Source of the DNA: Chromera velia
Lineage: Eukaryota > Sar > Chromeraceae
DNA length: 32,500 nt
Direction of reading: 5' to 3'
Assembly: GCA_018398765.1 (NCBI GenBank)
Contig: JAHBMJ010000474.1
Span: 1-32,500 of the forward strand
In this document: one piece after another, positions 29,036 through 32,500 of the stretch
Layout of the letters: each line of letters begins with the position of its first letter
How positions within the stretch are numbered: position 1 is the stretch's first letter
The notes under the pieces: generated by a model
Database searches by the model: none
Told to the model about the DNA's origin: nothing
Seen by the model: the letters and a program-made list of their open reading frames with translations, nothing else
Position numbers and translations under genes: made by a program

Positions 29036-29317
29036 GCGGCTGCATGTCGGTCCTTTGCGTTCGGGAGATGCTTCTCTCTCCCCCCACCTAACATTCAACC
29101 CCCCCTAGAACCCTCCTGCCTGCAGCGAGTTTTCTCTGGCGGCTGTCGGATGGCTGTCGGGCCTTTGTATTCGGAAGACGCTTCAAACCCTTTCATAAAT
29201 TGTAATATTGCATAATGAGTGACACAGTGGTCTCCATTAAGTCCTGCACAGCCTGTAAACCTTCGCAGCTTCCAGGAAAAAGAAACACAACAAAACTAAA
29301 CATAAGCATTATCTGAA
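29036..29317. other. short non-coding stretch
   Basis: It contains a small duplicated phrase (TCTCTGGCGGCTG at about 29030 and 29132, followed by GGTCCTTTGCGTTCGG and GGCCTTTGTATTCGG). Nothing else is supported. Confidence 0.4.
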
Positions 29318-29564
29318 TTATCATATAATGATTATGTAAGTACGTATTTATATGCTAATCATTATGAAATTATAATTAAAATGATGGTTCTAACATATTC
29401 AAAATTGATAATGATATTTCTGTTTATAATGATTATGTCCATTATAAATGACATAATAACATAATAATTATAGGATACTGACGGTTCCACCTATAATGAT
29501 TATGACTTTCAAAGTCACTATGAGATTTCATAATTATTATGAAGGTACCCCTTCGAGTTAACCC
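29318..29564 (-). repeat. AT-rich palindrome cluster, right arm
   Basis: Several ATAATGATTATG-type palindromes end in GAGTTAACCC, the reverse complement of the start of the cluster at 25848. Apart from the terminal ten bases and the recurrent palindrome, alignment with the left arm is loose, and no target duplication is evident. Confidence 0.45.
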
Positions 29565-29957
29565 AATGATGATTGAAGCATTGTATTTACCTAGGTATTT
29601 ACGTTTTTATATTGATATTGTTTTTATTTACAAATCAAGCTAAAAATTAAAGGAGTCGTTAATTTTTTGAATAATCTAAGATTAAATGTTAAACTTCCAG
29701 ACTAAATCGAATGCATTAAGTAAAATCATAAATTAGTGAAACATCACCATGTCAGCTAGCATATTTTTGACAGCAACACGTGTTCTGCACTAAGTAAACA
29801 TTGAAGTAGGAGAGGACTTTTTAAAGGTACACATCTCATACTGCATTCAACCTGGCATCCAACGAAGTTTGCTTTGCTAGATTCTTGTATGTTTAAAGTA
29901 CCGTTCACAACAGATAGGCCACACAGACAACTTGACAAAGTCACAAACTTATATAAC
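29565..29957. other. AT-rich non-coding stretch
   Basis: No gene is seen; AT-rich to about 29760. Confidence 0.45.
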
Positions 29958-30170
29958 ATGATAAAAACAACCAGACTAGCAACCAGACGTCCGTGTGACG
30001 CACCACTGAGCTAGAGGCAACCAAAGGCTCAAACCCTTCTAACTCCTTGATGATGTTCACATGATGTTCACCATGTTGGTGACACCATTGCGGTTAAGAA
30101 GTCCCTCGGCACCCAACGCAGTCAGGTTATCTCTTGCGCTAAAGACCCCTCTTCCACCAGCGTTGTTGGC
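29958..30170 (-). repeat. local repeat R3, copy 1
   Basis: It matches 31020-31205: CTCCTTGATGATGTTCAC, GGTGACACCATTGCGGTTAAG, CACCCAACGCAGT and TCTCTTGCGCTAAAGACCCC recur with scattered changes. The minus strand reads GGRGVFSARD, TALG and NRNGVTNMVNI, similar to the second copy. A fragment of the same repeat (AACAACTAGACACCTGTGTG) is at about 30716. Confidence 0.75.
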
Positions 30171-31019
30171 CTGACTTGTTTTTGAGGGTCTGACAGGATA
30201 AGCAACCCTCTCCTTCTTGTTGGCTCTCTTTCGCTTTCACGTTCTTCCACAGATATAAAACCGTGCAACAAAAACAACGAAGGGGAAAACAGGCATACAT
30301 GTAAGCAAAGAGAGCAAAACGCAGGCATTCGTTTATTTGTGCAGAGACGGGCTGTCGGTTCCTTATTACTTATCGGTAGTGAGGGAATTCGGTATCTTTC
30401 TAGCTTGCAAAACATGCATCGAGAGTCGACAGAAAGAAAACGTTGGGGGGCGGGCTTTGTATTTTCTCTTTCCGTTGAAATGAGTGGAACAGGAATGCGG
30501 ATTGGGGGGGGAAGGGGAAGTGGAACAATTAAGGAACGCAGGAGATAAACAAGGTCAGTCGCCTTTGGCTCTTAATATTTGAAGCATACATGCATGCACG
30601 TGCGCGGGCCGCGGGTGCACGCATGGGTCGGTCCGGCCGGGGTGCATGCTACTGAACCTTAACGGAGTGACAGAGTGACAGAGTCATCATAAACTTACAG
30701 ACTCACAAAATAGAGAAACAACTAGACACCTGTGTGACGAAGAAACAACTAGAAGAAAAAGAAGAAGAACAACTAAAGAGTGTCTTGTAAGGCTCTGTTC
30801 TCTTCCTGTAGAAGTCAGGTTCATTTGTTCATCCACTTTCCTGAGGGTGAAGAAAAAGAGAAACCCTTTGCTTCCTCTGCTTCTTTTTGGCCCTCTTCTA
30901 TGAGTCTGAGACTTGTCCTGTGTCCTTTCTTAGACTTCAAATAAGAGACAGGTCAGACATTCAATCAATCAATCAGTCAGTCAATTAAGTTTTTTAATCA
31001 AACAAACGGGGGCAGAAAG
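30171..31019. other. stretch without a supported gene
   Basis: It holds a GC-rich patch with CATGCATGCACGTGCGCGGG (30587-30606), a GTGACAGA duplication near 30667, an AGAAGAA run near 30750 and an AATCAATCAGTCAGTCAA run near 30970. No convincing coding sequence. Confidence 0.4.
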
Positions 31020-31286
31020 AGAACAGAGAAACAACTAGACGCCTGTATAATGGACACATCACTCAGCCAGATGCTCTACAGGCCCAAACCCTACTGACTC
31101 CCTGATGATGTTCACTATATCGGTGACACCATCACGGTTGAGAACACCCCTAGGAACACCCAACGCAGTTGAGTAATCTCTTGCGCTGAAGACCCCCCTT
31201 CCACCGGCGCTTCTATGGATGGAGCAGAAGGTGTCCAGGGAGGGTACGAGAATGTTTTTATTGCATAGGGCACTGTAGTAGGGCAC
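31020..31286 (-). repeat. local repeat R3, copy 2, with a small minus-strand frame
   Basis: Copy 2 of the repeat seen at 29958-30170. On the minus strand a 75-codon frame (31286-31059) reads FCSIHRSAGGRGVFSARDYS, then TALGVPRGVLNRDGVTDIVN and IIRESVGFG. The peptide is partly conserved between the two copies, so it probably derives from a coding exon. It lies downstream, on the same strand, of the decayed gene at 31.26-31.96 kb and may be its former 3' end. Confidence 0.5.
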
Positions 31287-31964
31287 TGTACTCTCCTGAG
31301 ATCACATCCCGATACTGGATCGCAATCTCTTCGAGTCGTTTCTGAAGGTTGAACTTCATGGAACCCTTCGCCTCTTCCCGAACGTGAGGAACGAGAACTG
31401 CAGTAATGCGCCCCCCGAACGTCTTCCATCCATTTCCCCCTGAGAGCACACTGGATGCAAATTTTGAGAGGGGAGTTTTTTCCCCCGGTCTTTTGAATTG
31501 CGGAGGGGACCTAAATTTGGGCAAGTCAGCATACACAGCCGTTTTCTACTTACCGACTTTCTGATAAAGGGGGACGCTCCAAAGGATCGCAAGGTACTTC
31601 AGAATCTTCGCCTCTGTGGTATATTGTAGCATCTTTGGGCTTTCTGCAACCGTCCTGCCGCAAAAGGTTCGCAACCTCGGGGTCCGTTCCGTAATTTATC
31701 TGAAGGTGCACATGTATTTAGTACATGACACCATGATAGCCGAGCCTCCTCATGAAGCGTGTGTTTCCAATTTTGAAACCTTTTCTCCCCCATGTACGTC
31801 TGGAAGACGCTCTTTGCCGTGTCCTCAACAAGCTCTAGGACTCTCCTCAATTAGCAGAAGCTAACCACTCCGGCGTTCTTTTTTTTTACTCTCTAATCCT
31901 CCAGCTGTTTGCGGAGCTCCCTCACCGTCTCGCTTTCCCCGCCAATGCTGCAACGCGGACGCAT
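31258..31964 (-). pseudogene. copy 2 of the unknown gene family, decayed
   Basis: Reading from ATG at 31964 on the minus strand, it parallels copy 1 (8152-8582): MRPRC-type start, GGESETVRELRKQLED, then RRVLELVEDTAKSVFQTYMG, GPRGCEP/TDPEVANLL-type segments and LAILWSVPLYQKVGK. Breaks include a TAG after the coiled-coil start (about 31898), indels, and TAG at 31548-31546 where copy 1 has the Trp of GKWKTAV. Beyond that it extends in frame as YADLPKFRSPPQFKRPG and EEIAIQYRDVISGEYSALL, which copy 1 has lost. The function is unknown. The family is evidently multicopy and neither copy here is intact. Confidence 0.55.
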
Positions 31965-32099
31965 TTACATGGACTTCAATGTTTTCGTCCCCTTCTGAAC
32001 TACGACAAAAACATGTACACTTAGCGATTCACTCTGTATCTCCGACTGCAGTTGATCTGTATGGAAGTAATCAGTGGAAGAGCAAACGAAAGAAAAAAT

Positions 32100-32500
32100 G
32101 AGCTCAGACAAAGCAACTAGATCAACATAAACAGATCCATGCACCGTTTGGCTCGACAAGGTCAAAGTAACCAGGCACGACGCTTTCAACACACTCGTAG
32201 CGGAAGGGGGATGCGGCTACCTCGTTGCCATCAGTAACGCTCACCCAGAGAGTCACCAGGCCGATCAGTACCTTTAAACTCAAGTGGAGTGACAGAGTAA
32301 ACCAGGCTGGTTCACAGACTTGCACAGACCTCCTCTGACATCCATACATACAAGTCTATTGCTGCGCAGCGGCGTACAATGGCATGGAACCACAAACAGT
32401 AGACATGTTTCCATTTCAAGCGATAAAATGAAATGACATACACTCGATCACTATTCACTGAGATGCAAGCCGGGCAGTTGCAAAACAAAATATTCTCATA
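32100..32500 (-). repeat. dispersed repeat R2, copy 2, running off the window
   Basis: Copy 2 of the repeat at 21721-22130, in the same orientation and 10.4 kb away. The minus strand has a 75-codon frame from ATG 32349 (SLKVLIGLVTLWVSVTDGNE and onward) that is conserved with copy 1 at peptide level, with mixed silent and replacement changes. It lies directly upstream of the decayed gene copy on the same strand, and may be its former 5' exon or an adjacent repeat. Confidence 0.75.

Noticed and set aside
28794..29098. Lys/Glu/Gly-rich minus-strand frames
   Set aside because: They come from the TTCC repeat; three overlapping frames are open at once.

Overview
The window looks like nuclear DNA of an intron-rich unicellular eukaryote. 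Genes are split by short GT-AG introns, simple-sequence repeats (CA, GA, CTTT, TTCC) are abundant, and there are non-LTR retrotransposons and a terminal-inverted-repeat (TIR) element. There are no bacterial-style operons or ribosome binding sites. GC-rich islands with TGCATGCA motifs alternate with AT-rich islands. An alveolate, for example a chromerid alga, would fit, but this is an inference from style and not a species identification. The standard genetic code fits the clearest gene, which ends at TGA while using TGG for Trp.

Layout. About 0.8-2.1 kb holds the best gene, a two-exon dihydrodiol-dehydrogenase-like oxidoreductase of the Gfo/Idh/MocA family. About 2.2-4.05 kb holds a plus-strand gene whose last exon encodes a ubiquitin-like domain, followed by the wreck of a second ubiquitin unit. 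About 4.5-6.3 kb holds a six-exon gene model of unknown function whose splice phases all agree. An isolated exon lies at 7.07 kb. A frameshifted copy of an unknown gene family lies at 8.15-8.58 kb, and a second decayed copy lies on the other strand at 31.26-31.96 kb.

From about 9.2 to 21.5 kb is a transposon nest. Three LINE-type copies (A, C, B) lie head to tail, each ending in a TAA/GAT-rich tail. Copy B keeps a whole reverse transcriptase and a C-terminal Cys/His knuckle in one frame, broken only by TAG and TGA codons. Copy C is split by a 6.4-kb element (11676-18086) that has about 165-bp inverted repeats and a 6-bp target duplication. That element carries a minus-strand, intron-containing gene of unknown function. 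One of its introns contains a 1-kb foldback palindrome.

From 21.5 kb on: a dispersed repeat (21.7-22.1 kb, copied at 32.1-32.5 kb); a GC-rich promoter-like island; a single-exon 466-residue protein with an F-box-like N-terminus; a long non-coding AT-rich tract; a 146-bp tandem array in which every unit looks like an 81-nt exon plus a 65-nt intron; a TTCC tract; and a mosaic of local repeats to the end. The genes do not form an evident pathway. The main interest is the nested mobile DNA and the repeats that look like exons or introns.
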